Below the pieces are notes generated by a model. The model was not told where the DNA came from, searched no databases, and saw nothing but the letters and a program-made list of their open reading frames with translations. From assembly GCA_903872075.1 (NCBI GenBank), contig CAIQJF010000009.1, forward strand, positions 1 to 49,350: a stretch of 49,350 bases of DNA, written 5' to 3'. This document shows positions 18,155 through 26,439 of the stretch, in pieces (positions within the stretch are counted from its first letter, which is position 1; each line of letters opens with the position of its first letter). Origin of the DNA: an uncultured Caulobacteraceae bacterium (GTDB lineage: Bacteria; Pseudomonadota; Alphaproteobacteria; Caulobacterales; Caulobacteraceae). Position numbers and translations under genes: made by a program.

Positions 18155-19015
18155 ATGCTGAGCTGGACCGTGGGCAAGGTGACAATCACCCGGATCGTCG
18201 AAATGGAAATGCCGGTGGCCTACAACCCCGACGCGCCGTTCCTGGCGGAGGCCACGCCGGAGGCTCTGCGGACGATGCCCTGGCTCTATCCTCACTTCGT
18301 CGACGACCAGGACCGCATGCGCCTGTCGATCCACGCCCTGCTGGTCGAGGGCCCCGGCGTGCGGATGGTGGTCGACACCTGCGTGGGCAATGACAAGATC
18401 CGGCCGAGCCTGATCGGCAAGAAGCCCCTGTCCACCAACTTCCTGGGCCACATGGCCGAGGCCGGCTGGGGTCGCGAAACGGTCGACACCGTGGTCTGCA
18501 CGCATCTCCACGTCGACCATGTGGGTTGGAACACCATGCTGGAAGACGGCAAGTGGGTCCCGACCTTCCCCAAGGCGCGCTATCTGCTGGGCAAGACCGA
18601 GTTCGAACACTGGTCGGCTGAAGGCGACGCCGAGCAGCAGGAAATCCTGGCGGACTCGGTCAAGCCGATCCTCGACGCCGGCCTGGTCGAGCTGGTGGAG
18701 ATGAACCACCGCATCTCCCCGGAAATCCGTCTTGAGCCGACGCCCGGCCACACGCCGGGTCACGTCAGCGTCGTCATCGAATCCGAAGGTGAAACCGCCG
18801 TCATCACCGGCGACATGACCCACCATCCCTGCCAGATGGGCCACCCCGACTGGTCGCCCGGGTTCGACAGCGACAAGAAGGCCGCCGCCGTCATGCGCCG
18901 CCGGATGTTCGCGGAATGGGCCGATAAGCCGATCCTGGTCATCGGCACCCACTACGCCGGTCCCACAGCCGGCCACGTGAAGTCGGAGGGCGAGGCGTTC
19001 CGCTTCGACGTCTAG
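18155..19015 (+). CDS. Metallo-beta-lactamase-fold hydrolase
   Basis: A 286-residue MBL-fold enzyme. The zinc-binding THLHVDHVGW is near residues 112-121, a third His lies in TPGHTPGHVS, an Asp in VITGDMTHHP, and the last His in IGTHYAGPTAGH. This is the complete set for a dinuclear hydrolase. Related proteins include lactonases and quorum-quenching or aryl-ester hydrolases; the residues here do not single one out. There is no signal peptide, so it is cytoplasmic. Its stop TAG (19013-19015) overlaps the stop of the convergent SOUL gene: the tetranucleotide CTAG serves both. Confidence 0.9.
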   Translation: MLSWTVGKVTITRIVEMEMPVAYNPDAPFLAEATPEALRTMPWLYPHFVDDQDRMRLSIHALLVEGPGVRMVVDTCVGNDKIRPSLIGKKPLSTNFLGHMAEAGWGRETVDTVVCTHLHVDHVGWNTMLEDGKWVPTFPKARYLLGKTEFEHWSAEGDAEQQEILADSVKPILDAGLVELVEMNHRISPEIRLEPTPGHTPGHVSVVIESEGETAVITGDMTHHPCQMGHPDWSPGFDSDKKAAAVMRRRMFAEWADKPILVIGTHYAGPTAGHVKSEGEAFRFDV

Positions 19016-19635
19016 GACGCCGCGACCGGAATCCAGATCTCGTTGCGGCGCATGAACCAGGGTGTCCAGGGCGGGTCGTAGCGCGCCAGCGACGACTCGC
19101 CGGCCGCATGCAGATGGTGTTCGGTGATGAAGGCCCTGAGGGCGGCTGTCTGTTTCTGAATGTCGCCCTCGCCGGCCAGGCCGGAGAACCGCGCCACCGC
19201 CACCCGGGACGGCGCCACGGGCGTCAGCCGGACGCGCGCATCCTTCGGCGCCGGCAGCGTCGCCAGGGTGTAGCCCTTGGGCATGATGAAGCGCACCGTC
19301 CAGCCGCCGGGGCCGCCGCTTTGGGTGACGGGCGCTGTCATCGGAATTTTTTCGCCCTCGGCCCGCGCCTGAACCACCGGGGCGGTCATGGCGATGCTTT
19401 TCTTTCCGGCGTTGCCGCCGAAGATGTAGCCAGCCAGCAGCCGGAAGCCGGCATTCACCGCCTGGGCGCGATCGCCGCCGACGGTCACCTCCGCGGCGAT
19501 CAAAGCGGGGTAGTCCCGCACCTCCAGATCGCCGGCTTTCAGCGAGACGGTGAAGGGCGGCTCTTCGGTGGCCATGGCGGGGGCTCCGGCCGACAGGGTG
19601 AAAATCAGGCTCAAGGCGAGCAGCAGGCGTGTCAT
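19012..19635 (-). CDS. SOUL family haem-binding protein, exported
   Basis: A 207-residue SOUL/HEBP domain protein with a signal peptide (MTRLLLALSLIFTLSAG, cleavage after PAMA). Family motifs are VRDYPALIAAEV, NAGFRLLAGYIFGGN, KSIAMTAPV and the repeated PMTAPV, and the C-terminal YDPPWTPWFMRRNEIW. SOUL proteins bind haem or tetrapyrroles; the role in bacteria is not settled. The ATG at 19635 is preferred to one nine codons upstream because the signal peptide starts there. The 3' end shares its stop tetranucleotide with the MBL gene on the other strand. Confidence 0.92.
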   Translation of the reverse strand: MTRLLLALSLIFTLSAGAPAMATEEPPFTVSLKAGDLEVRDYPALIAAEVTVGGDRAQAVNAGFRLLAGYIFGGNAGKKSIAMTAPVVQARAEGEKIPMTAPVTQSGGPGGWTVRFIMPKGYTLATLPAPKDARVRLTPVAPSRVAVARFSGLAGEGDIQKQTAALRAFITEHHLHAAGESSLARYDPPWTPWFMRRNEIWIPVAAS

Positions 19636-19757
19636 GTGTCCGTAACCCTCCGTGCGGCGCAAGGTTGCGCTCCGGTCATTCGCGCTACACCGATTTGACT
19701 CAGGTCAAGCCCCGCGTGTTCCACTCAAGCATAGGGTTGCAGCCAAGGAGGCCCCCC

Positions 19758-20276
19758 ATGAGCGAAGATCAAGACCTGCCCGAGGCGAGCTACGAGACCG
19801 CGACCTTTACCAGGGCCGACGGCCGGATCACGGCGCGCTTCGGCCTGACCCTGGACAACCACCTCGACGAGGTCTGGGCGGCGCTGACCCATCCCGACAA
19901 GATCGTCGACTGGCTCGCGCCCGGCGAGATCGACCTGAAGCCCGGCGGCGCCGTGAAGCTCAACTTCGTCGACAGCGGCATCGTCATCGACAGCACCGTG
20001 AGCGCCATCGAGCCCTGGAAGGTCCTGGAATATTCCTGGAGCGGTCCGGGTGAACCCGAACGGCCGATCCGGTTCGAGCTGGAGCCCGTGGGCGCGGCCG
20101 TGGGCCTCACGCTCAGCCTGAGCGTTCCCGAGACCGAGGACGCCGGGCGGTCGGCTGCCGGCTGGGCCGCCCACCTCGACATGCTGGTCGCCGCCCTGGC
20201 CGGGGCGCCGATCAAGTTCCCGTTCGAGGTGTTCAAGGGCGCCCGCGATCTGTTCCGCGAGCGCCTGGCCAGCTGA
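19758..20276 (+). CDS. SRPBCC (START/AHA1-like) domain protein
   Basis: A 172-residue protein with the helix-grip fold of the AHSA1-like SRPBCC superfamily: LDEVWAALTHPDKIVDWLAPGEIDLKPGG near the start, WKVLEYSWSG in the middle and a C-terminal long helix AAHLDMLVAALAG. These small proteins bind hydrophobic ligands; many sit beside ArsR regulators, but none is here. AAGGAGG lies just upstream of the ATG at 19758, and the in-frame sequence before it overlaps the SOUL gene promoter, so the shorter start is chosen. It is convergent with the nitrobindin-like gene. Confidence 0.9.
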   Translation: MSEDQDLPEASYETATFTRADGRITARFGLTLDNHLDEVWAALTHPDKIVDWLAPGEIDLKPGGAVKLNFVDSGIVIDSTVSAIEPWKVLEYSWSGPGEPERPIRFELEPVGAAVGLTLSLSVPETEDAGRSAAGWAAHLDMLVAALAGAPIKFPFEVFKGARDLFRERLAS

Positions 20277-20285
20277 CCGACGGCC

Positions 20286-20930
20286 TCAGCCTGCCTTGAC
20301 CTCGCGCGCCAGGGGATTTGGCGTCGGCGGGGCGACGCGCGTGAGCCTGTTGCGGTCGGTGTGGTGGAACGGCTCCGGCCGTCCGCGCACCTGCAGCACC
20401 GTGTCCTCCTCATAGGACCAGGCACCGTCGTCATGCACGGTGACCGTCAGGGTGAAGGACTCGGTGCGGAACCTTTCTTCGAGGAATGGGCCGGAGGAAA
20501 TCCCGTTCACGGTCGAGCCGCGCACGGCCGTCACCGTGAACGTCCTGGCGTCGGCCGAGGCCTGACCGGTCGCCAGCACTGCCTGGCCGCGGGGAATGGT
20601 GAGGGAATGCAGGAGCGCGCCCGTGGCCGGCTCCCATAGCCAGTAGCCCACCTGATCGTGATAGGTCTCCACCTCACCCGGTTTGGTCACCCGGGTGTGG
20701 TAGCGCAGACCATAAAGCAACTGCGGGCCGTTGGATTGCGGATCGATCGGCTGCAGCTCGACCCGTTCGACGAAGGCCTGACGGCGCGGCGCGTCGATAT
20801 AGGGATTCACGTCCAGGCCCCGCGTCCCTTCCCAGATACCCGCCAGGGCGGCCAGGGGACCGAGGTTCGCCAGGGTGTCGACGTCAATGTCGTCCCGTTC
20901 GGAGAAGATGTCTTCGGGATAGTCACTCAT
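20286..20930 (-). CDS. Nitrobindin-like haem-binding beta-barrel protein
   Basis: A 214-residue protein of the THAP4/nitrobindin-like (lipocalin-like) barrel family. LAALAGIWEGTRG near residue 33 is the family signature for the first strand; YHTRVTKPGEVETYHDQVGYWLWEP and LEERF follow. Nitrobindins bind haem and isomerise peroxynitrite through a histidine near the C-terminus; a PFHHTDRN stretch is in about the right place here, but haem binding is inference. The ATG at 20930 has AGGAG six bases upstream. It stands alone and is divergent from an alpha/beta hydrolase gene. Confidence 0.78.
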   Translation of the reverse strand: MSDYPEDIFSERDDIDVDTLANLGPLAALAGIWEGTRGLDVNPYIDAPRRQAFVERVELQPIDPQSNGPQLLYGLRYHTRVTKPGEVETYHDQVGYWLWEPATGALLHSLTIPRGQAVLATGQASADARTFTVTAVRGSTVNGISSGPFLEERFRTESFTLTVTVHDDGAWSYEEDTVLQVRGRPEPFHHTDRNRLTRVAPPTPNPLAREVKAG

Positions 20931-21021
20931 GCGCGCTCCTTTCACAGCGCCGTGAGGATTGTCCAGACAGCGCGCTCTCGTCTACGGCTGGAGCGCAGAT
21001 CGACGAGACGGGGAGAGCGCC

Positions 21022-21810
21022 ATGCCGCGGGAACGAGTCGGTGATATCGACATCTATTTCGAGCGTCAGGGGGAGGGGCCGCCGCTGCTGTTCATCTCCG
21101 GCACCGGGGCAGACCTGCGCAACAAACCCAATGTGTTTGACGGGCCTTTCGCCAAGGCCTTCGACCTGCTGGCCTATGACCAGCGCGGCCTTGGCCGGAC
21201 GTCAAAGCCGGACGCGCCCTATTCCATGGCCGGTTACGCCGATGACGCCGCGGCGCTGATGGATCACATCGGCTGGGACAGCGCCCTGGTTCTGGGCGTT
21301 TCGTTCGGGGGCATGGTCGCCCAGGAATTGGTCCTGCGTCATCCGGGCAAGGTGAAGCGCCTGGTCCTGGCCTGCACCTCGCCGGGCGGGGCGTCGTTTC
21401 CGTTTCACGAGATCGGCCACATGGACCGCCTGACCCGGGCCAGACATCTCATCCCGATTTCCGACACCCGCTGCGACGCCGCCTGGGCCGAGGACAATCC
21501 CGCCGCTTATGAGCAGTGGGTGGCGCTCACGGCCGCCGATCCCTTCGCTGACGAGCCGGATCACGCCATGGGCGCGCGCCGCCAGCTTGAGGCGCGGGCC
21601 TTGCACGATACCTGGGATCGCCTTCCCCAGATCTCCTGTCCGGTGCTGATCGCCGCCGGGCGCTACGACGGTGTGGCGCTCCCCGAGACCCAGCACCGCC
21701 TTGCCGCCCGCATCCCCGGGGCTGAACTTCAGGTCTTCGAGGGCGGCCACATGTTCATGCTGCAGGACCGGGCCGCCAACCCTGCCATCGCCGCGTTCCT
21801 GAACGTCTGA
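21022..21810 (+). CDS. Alpha/beta hydrolase
   Basis: A 262-residue cytoplasmic alpha/beta hydrolase. The oxyanion region is FISGTGAD, the strand-turn is YDQRGLGRTSKPD, the nucleophile Ser94 is in GVSFGG, an acid lies near GRYDGVA, and the final His is in EGGHMFML. The pattern resembles 3-oxoadipate enol-lactonase and meta-cleavage-product hydrolases, so a place in aromatic or alicyclic degradation is possible but not shown. The ATG at 21022 follows GGGAGAG. No partner gene is coupled to it. Confidence 0.88.
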   Translation: MPRERVGDIDIYFERQGEGPPLLFISGTGADLRNKPNVFDGPFAKAFDLLAYDQRGLGRTSKPDAPYSMAGYADDAAALMDHIGWDSALVLGVSFGGMVAQELVLRHPGKVKRLVLACTSPGGASFPFHEIGHMDRLTRARHLIPISDTRCDAAWAEDNPAAYEQWVALTAADPFADEPDHAMGARRQLEARALHDTWDRLPQISCPVLIAAGRYDGVALPETQHRLAARIPGAELQVFEGGHMFMLQDRAANPAIAAFLNV

Positions 21811-21941
21811 ACGCGTGTCAGCGTACCGCCCGCCGGATCGCGGACCTCCCCGTTCGCACCTCGTCGCCCCGGGAAGGTCTTGCGCTTCCGTGGCGCGAAG
21901 GTAGTTGAAGCTTGAATTCTAATTTTTCAGAGAGTCCGACG

Positions 21942-23042
21942 ATGACCGATCTGTTCGCTCCCGTGACCCTGACCCGCGGCCCGGGCTGGAAAAACCGGTT
22001 CATGCTGGCGCCTCTGACCAACAGCCAGAGCCATGCCGACGGCACGATGTCGGACGATGAATACAACTGGCTGACCTACCGGGCGACGGGCGGGTTTGGC
22101 CTGGTCATGACCTGCGCCGCCCACGTCCAGGCGTCTGGCCAGGGCTTCCCCGGCCAGCTCGGCTGTTTTTCCGATGCGCATCTGCCGGGTCTCAAGCGCA
22201 TGGCCGACGGTCTGCGGGCCGAGGGCGCCGTGTCGTCCGTTCAGCTCCACCATGCCGGCATCCGCTCGCCGGCGGATCTGATCGGTGAGGCGCCGCATGG
22301 TCCGTCCGTCGACGCCGAGTTCGGCGCACGCGCCCTGACGCTGGCCGAGGTGGAGCAACTGCGTGATGATTTCATCGCCGGGGCGGTGCGGTGCGAGAAG
22401 GCCGGCTTCGACGGCGTCGAACTGCATGGCGCTCACGGCTACATTCTCTGCGCCTTCCTCAGCCCCGAGACCAACCGTCGCGATGACCGCTACGGCGGCT
22501 CGCTTGAGAACCGCGCCCGCCTGCTGCTCGAGATCATCGACGGCGTCCGCGCCCAGACGCGTCCTGACTTCCAGCTGGGTCTGCGCCTGTCGCCGGAGCG
22601 CTTCGGCCTGCGCTTCGCCGAGCAGCTTGAGGTCACCCGTCAGGTCCTGGCCGGCGGGAAGCTCGACTATCTCGACATGTCGCTGTGGGACACGTTCAAG
22701 GCCCCGGTGGAAACCGAGTTCGCCCATCGTCCCCTCATCGACTGGTTCACGGAACTACCGCGCGGCGAGACCCGGCTGGGTGTCGCCGGCAAGCTGATGG
22801 GCGGCGCCGACTGCCGCCGGGCCTTGGAGCATGGCGCCGACTTCGCGGTGATCGGCCGCGCGGCGATCCTGCACCACGACTTCCCCAACCTCGTGGAAGC
22901 CGATCCGGATTTCCATGCCGTGTCGATCCCGGTGACACGCGCCTGGCTGCGCAATGAGCGCCTGGGCCCGTCGTTCGTGGAATATATGAACGGCTGGAAG
23001 GGCTTCGTGGTTCAGGAAGAGACGGCTGACGCCTCGGTCTGA
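21942..23042 (+). CDS. NADH:flavin oxidoreductase, old yellow enzyme family
   Basis: A 366-residue FMN-dependent ene-reductase. It has the OYE core: the N-terminal KNRFMLAPLTNSQS, QLHHAGIRS for FMN and substrate, GVELHGAHGYILCAFLSPETNRRDDRYGGSLENRARLL and a C-terminal phosphate-binding AGKLMGGADC...DFAVIGRAA. Such enzymes reduce activated C=C bonds of enones, nitro compounds and terpenoids. The ATG at 21942 is preferred over one ten codons earlier. The 3' end overlaps the convergent LysR gene by 31 bases, so their transcripts must overlap. The close LysR gene may regulate it, though OYE is not in the divergent position. Confidence 0.94.
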   Translation: MTDLFAPVTLTRGPGWKNRFMLAPLTNSQSHADGTMSDDEYNWLTYRATGGFGLVMTCAAHVQASGQGFPGQLGCFSDAHLPGLKRMADGLRAEGAVSSVQLHHAGIRSPADLIGEAPHGPSVDAEFGARALTLAEVEQLRDDFIAGAVRCEKAGFDGVELHGAHGYILCAFLSPETNRRDDRYGGSLENRARLLLEIIDGVRAQTRPDFQLGLRLSPERFGLRFAEQLEVTRQVLAGGKLDYLDMSLWDTFKAPVETEFAHRPLIDWFTELPRGETRLGVAGKLMGGADCRRALEHGADFAVIGRAAILHHDFPNLVEADPDFHAVSIPVTRAWLRNERLGPSFVEYMNGWKGFVVQEETADASV

Positions 23043-23944
23043 TCGGCGACCCGGGCCAGCCGCTCGCGGAGCCTTGGCGCGGCAAAGTCCAGGAAGGCTC
23101 TGAGCTTCAGGGGCATCAGTCCCTGACCAGCGTGGACGAGACTCACCGGCGCCAGCGGGGGTTCATGGTCCCCGAGGACAATACGCAGGCGGCCGTCGGC
23201 GAGCGCCGTCGCCGCCTGATAGGCGAACACATTGGTCAGGCCTACGCCGGCGATGGCGGCGTCCACGGCGGCTTCGGCGGAGCTGACCGCCAGCCGGGAA
23301 TGGACGGCGACCGATATCTGACGATCGCCGTCCGCGAAGCTCCAGACGCTCGCCGAGGTCAGACCGTCGAACGTCACCGACGCATGTGATGTCAAATCGG
23401 CGGGCGTGATCGGCGTGCCCCGGCTGTCCAGATAGGCCGGGCTGGCGCAGACTACCCGGCGCATCTCGCCCAGGCGCGTGGCCATCAGGCTGCTGTCGGG
23501 CAGGGCCCCAAGACGGACGGCGCAGTCCACATGATCCTCCAGTAGGCGCACCACCCGGTCGGTCAGCGCGAGGCGGACGTCGATCTGGGGATAGGCCGCC
23601 AGAAACGCCGCCAGGACCGGCGTGACATGCAGTCGCCCGAAGCTGAGCGGCGCGGTGATCACCAGATCCCCGCGCGGCGCGGCGTATTCTCCGGCCGCCG
23701 CCCGCTCGGCCTCTTCAATCTGTTCGAGGATCCGCCGCGCCGCCTCCACATAACTGCGGCCAGCATCGGTGAGAGCAAGGCTGCGCGTCGAACGGATCAG
23801 CAGGCGCGCGTTCAGGTGGCTTTCCAGCTCGGCGATCTTGCGGCTGACGGTGGGAAGGGGAATGCCGAGGCGCCGCGCGGCGGCCGATAGACTCCCGGCA
23901 TCAGCGACGGCGAGCAACACTCTCATGCCGTCCAGTCGGTCCAT
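23012..23944 (-). CDS. LysR-family transcriptional regulator
   Basis: A 310-residue LTTR. The N-terminal winged helix-turn-helix (residues 1-62) has SLSAAARRLGIPLPTVSRKIAELESHLNARLL; the effector domain from about residue 90 has LVITAPLSFGRLHVTPVLAAF and DCAVRLGALPDSSLMATRLG, the AaeR/DsdC-like arrangement of small-molecule sensors. It is divergent from the AhpD/CMD pseudogene with 119 bases between starts, containing a CGAGA-N7-TCTCG dyad that could be its operator. This points to control of the CMD-DUF1348-PNPOx group, autorepression and perhaps the neighbouring OYE gene. Confidence 0.93.
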   Translation of the reverse strand: MDRLDGMRVLLAVADAGSLSAAARRLGIPLPTVSRKIAELESHLNARLLIRSTRSLALTDAGRSYVEAARRILEQIEEAERAAAGEYAAPRGDLVITAPLSFGRLHVTPVLAAFLAAYPQIDVRLALTDRVVRLLEDHVDCAVRLGALPDSSLMATRLGEMRRVVCASPAYLDSRGTPITPADLTSHASVTFDGLTSASVWSFADGDRQISVAVHSRLAVSSAEAAVDAAIAGVGLTNVFAYQAATALADGRLRIVLGDHEPPLAPVSLVHAGQGLMPLKLRAFLDFAAPRLRERLARVADQTEASAVSS

Positions 23945-23960
23945 GTCTTTTTCCGGAAAA

Positions 23961-23977
23961 CGAGAGAATGAGTCTCG
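23961..23977. promoter_or_regulatory. Candidate LysR operator dyad
   Basis: CGAGA-N7-TCTCG is a perfect five-base dyad with the 17-base span typical of LysR T-N11-A boxes. It lies 17-33 bases upstream of the LysR start and about 87 bases before the divergent CMD gene. A second perfect palindrome, TTTTCCGGAAAA (23949-23960), overlaps the LysR ribosome site. Both are visual matches only. Confidence 0.4.
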
Positions 23978-24063
23978 AACACGCAGACTAATTCAAAATA
24001 TGGAAATGGATAGGTTGCGGAGGTCAGGCCGCTCCGGCCCTCCACCGCCAAGGAAATCGCCCC

Positions 24064-24615
24064 ATGTCCCGCATCGCCATCCCCGCCGATATCGCCGCCG
24101 CCCCCGCCGCCTCGCACGCCCTACTCGAAGGCGTGAAGAAATAGCTCGGTAGCGTTCCGAACCTGTTTCGCCTCGTTGCCGCCAGTCCCGCCGCCTTGGG
24201 AGGCTACCTCGGCCTCTCTGGCGCTCTGGCCAAGGGCGCCCTGCCGGCCGCCACTCGCGAACGCATCGCCCTGGCGATCGCCGAGGTGAACGGCTGCGAC
24301 TATTGCCTTTCAGCCCACACCTACATGGGCCGCAACCTGGCAAAGCTCGACGACGCCGAGATCACCGCCAACCGCAACGGCGCGTCCAACGACCCCAAGG
24401 CCGACGCGGCTGTCCGCTTCGCCGTCAAGGTGGCCACGGCGCGGGGGCATGTGAGCGACGACGATCTGCGCGCCGTCCGTCTCGCCGGCTATACGGACGC
24501 TCAGGTGATCGAGATCGTCCAGCATGTCGCCCTCAACACCTGGACCAACTACGTCAATTCGGTCGCCCAGACCGATATCGACTTTCCGGTCGTGACGGCC
24601 CGTAAGGCCGCCTGA
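24064..24615 (+). pseudogene. AhpD/carboxymuconolactone decarboxylase-like gene broken by an amber codon
   Basis: Reading on from the ATG at 24064 gives 184 codons of a peroxidase-related / AhpD-like protein, with one internal TAG at codon 27 (24142-24144). Text on both sides fits the family: before it LLEGVKK, after it LGSVPNLFRLVAASPAALGGYLGLSGAL, and the catalytic CxxC at Cys78-Cys81 with His85 (NGCDYCLSAH), ending YVNSVAQTDIDFPVV. Relatives I recall carry Gln at this position (VKKQLG), so one C-to-T change of CAG explains the stop. The rest of the frame is clean, so the break is recent, or a sequencing error, or is bypassed by restarting; an in-frame TTG at 24196 is possible but would lose a conserved part. 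It heads a DUF1348-PNPOx operon opposite LysR. Confidence 0.85.
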
Positions 24616-24660
24616 TCCCAAGGTAAAAACCGGCGGCGCGCGAGGGCGCGTCGCCGTCCG

Positions 24661-24688
24661 CCATCCGCCATCCGCCATCCGCCATCCG
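24661..24688 (+). repeat. Seven-base tandem repeat, four perfect copies
   Basis: CCATCCG is repeated four times without change, preceded by a degenerate copy (CCGTCCG, 24654-24660). It lies between the CMD pseudogene and DUF1348 and ends at the GGGAG ribosome site of DUF1348. A seven-base unit does not keep frame or spacing when copies are gained or lost, so it may vary between strains. Confidence 0.95.
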
Positions 24689-24701
24689 CAGGGAGTCTAC
24701 C

Positions 24702-25166
24702 ATGAGCCGTCCACCCCTTCCGCCGTTCACCGTCGAGACCGCCGCCCAGAAAGCGCGGCTGGCCGAGGACGCCTGGAACAGCCGCGACCCTGCCCGCGTC
24801 TCGCTGGCCTACACGCCGGACAGCCGCTGGCGGAACCGCGCGGCCTTTCTCACCGGCCGCGAGGCCATCGTCGCATTTCTCACCGAGAAGTGGGCGCGCG
24901 AATTGGACTACCGGCTCATCAAGGAGGTCTGGGGGTTTCGGGACAACCGCATGGCCGTGCGCTTCGCCTATGAATCTCATGACGCGGCCGGCCAGTGGTT
25001 CCGCAGCTACGGCAATGAGCTCTGGGAATTCGACACGGAGGGCCTGATGAGCCGGCGTATCGCCTCGATCAACGACGCGCCGATCGCCGAGGCCGACCGG
25101 CTGTTCCACTGGCCGCTGGGCCGGCGGCCGGACGATCACCCGTCCTTGAGCGATCTGGGGCTGTGA
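24702..25166 (+). CDS. DUF1348 (NTF2-like) protein
   Basis: A 154-residue protein of the DUF1348 branch of the NTF2/SnoaL superfamily. Family hallmarks are [66 protein letters not shown] and YGNELWEFD. The fold gives a cone-shaped pocket; no activity is established. GGGAG precedes the ATG directly after the seven-base tandem repeat. The next gene starts after one base, so they are translationally coupled. Confidence 0.93.
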   Translation: MSRPPLPPFTVETAAQKARLAEDAWNSRDPARVSLAYTPDSRWRNRAAFLTGREAIVAFLTEKWARELDYRLIKEVWGFRDNRMAVRFAYESHDAAGQWFRSYGNELWEFDTEGLMSRRIASINDAPIAEADRLFHWPLGRRPDDHPSLSDLGL

Positions 25167-25167
25167 C

Positions 25168-25794
25168 ATGAAGGCCGCGGTCACGCCCCGTGCGGCGCCC
25201 AGCGACGTCGCCTTCACACCCGCCGTCAAGGCTGTCCAGAGCCGCAAGGGCTCGCGCGCCGCCTACGCCGCCATGGAGGCCGGTGATGGCTGGGCCACCC
25301 GGCTCACCCCCGACGTCGCGGCCTTCATCGGCCAGCAGACCAGCGTCTTCCTGGGCACCGCCAGCGCCGAGGGCCAGCCCTATATCCAGCATCGCGGCGG
25401 CCCGCTGGGCTTTCTGCGGGTTCTGGGGGAGACAACCCTGGCCTTCGCCGATTTCACCGGCAACCGCCAGTTCATCACCCTCGGCAACCTCGCCGAGAAT
25501 CCGAAGGCCTATCTGTTTCTGATCGACTACGCCCATCGCCGGCGCATCAAGATCTGGGGCGAGGCGCGGCTGGTGGACGACGATCCGGCGCTCCTCGCGG
25601 CTCTCATGCCCGAGGGCTACAAGGCCCGCCCTGCCCAGGCCATCGTCTTCGAGATCGCCGCCTGGGACTCTAACTGCCCCCAGCACATCCCGCAGCGGTT
25701 GGAGGCCGCTGATGTGGCGGCGGCGCTGGCAGAACGCGATGTGCGGATCGCGGCGCTCGAAGCCGAAATCGCGGCTCTGCGCTCAGGACGCTGA
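25168..25794 (+). CDS. Pyridoxamine 5'-phosphate oxidase-fold flavin-binding protein
   Basis: A 208-residue split-barrel protein of the PNPOx-like family. The barrel (about residues 50-160) has TSVFLGTASAEGQPYIQHRGGPLGFLRV, FADFTGNRQFITLGNL and AYLFLIDYAHRRRIKIWG, typical of FMN or F420-type reductases. The last 30 residues (DVAAALAERDVRIAALEAEIAALRS) are a heptad-like coiled coil, probably for dimer or partner contact. It starts one base after DUF1348. The 3' end overlaps the convergent DsbA-like gene by 12 bases. A redox role with the AhpD-like neighbour is plausible but unproven. Confidence 0.88.
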   Translation: MKAAVTPRAAPSDVAFTPAVKAVQSRKGSRAAYAAMEAGDGWATRLTPDVAAFIGQQTSVFLGTASAEGQPYIQHRGGPLGFLRVLGETTLAFADFTGNRQFITLGNLAENPKAYLFLIDYAHRRRIKIWGEARLVDDDPALLAALMPEGYKARPAQAIVFEIAAWDSNCPQHIPQRLEAADVAAALAERDVRIAALEAEIAALRSGR

Positions 25795-26424
25795 GCGCCG
25801 CGCCGCCGCCACCTTCCGCTTCAGCGGGCCGTCGCGTAGTCCGCTGCGCACGAGGTAGGGGCCGATGAGATAGCCTGGCGTCCCCTGCAGACCCAGCGAC
25901 CGGGCCTCGCGCGCATGCGCCGCCAGAGCCGTGTCGATCTCGGTCCCATGCGCCGCCAGGTCGGCCGCCAGCTTCGCCCAGTCCACCCCCGCCCGGGCGG
26001 CGATCGCCGGCAGGGTCGCGGCGTTGATCGGTTCGTGGCTGGTCATGAGGGCGCGATGCAGGGCGAGATATTTACCCTGACGGTCCGCCGCCATCGCAAC
26101 CCGCGCCGCCATGACGGAGTTCGCTCCGAAGATCGGCCAATCCTTGAAGATCACCCGGACCCGGCGATCCCGATCGATCAGGCGCTCCAGCGCCGGGTCT
26201 GTCGCCCGGCAGACGGCGCACTGATAGTCTGTGAACAGCACGATCGTGACATCGGCGTCCGCCGGGCCGGCACGAGGCGCCGTTGCGTCATCGACAATTG
26301 CCCGCAGCGCCGGGGTCGGGCGGACCGTCTGCCCGTCCTCCTCCGGTCGCTGAAGCGCCAGGCTGATCGCCAATCCCAGGCCGATCAGCCCGATGAAGGC
26401 CAGCCATGGCCGTCTGGCGGTCAG
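25783..26424 (-). CDS. DsbA-family thioredoxin-fold protein, membrane anchored
   Basis: A DsbA-like oxidoreductase with FTDYQCAVCRATDP (CAVC active site) and the cis-proline loop GTPGYLIGP. It probably acts in the periplasm on disulphides. The start is odd. The conventional codon, TTG at 26373, gives 196 residues but begins in the middle of a hydrophobic segment. Reading the same frame back to the stop of the epoxide hydrolase shows TARRPWLAFIGLIGLG, an ideal positively charged membrane anchor, and the only codon able to start it is a CTG at 26424, eight bases after AAAGG. I give that start (213 residues). It lies 15 bases after the epoxide hydrolase gene. Confidence 0.85.
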   Translation of the reverse strand: MTARRPWLAFIGLIGLGLAISLALQRPEEDGQTVRPTPALRAIVDDATAPRAGPADADVTIVLFTDYQCAVCRATDPALERLIDRDRRVRVIFKDWPIFGANSVMAARVAMAADRQGKYLALHRALMTSHEPINAATLPAIAARAGVDWAKLAADLAAHGTEIDTALAAHAREARSLGLQGTPGYLIGPYLVRSGLRDGPLKRKVAAARRSAS

Positions 26425-26439
26425 GGCGCGGGCCTTTGC

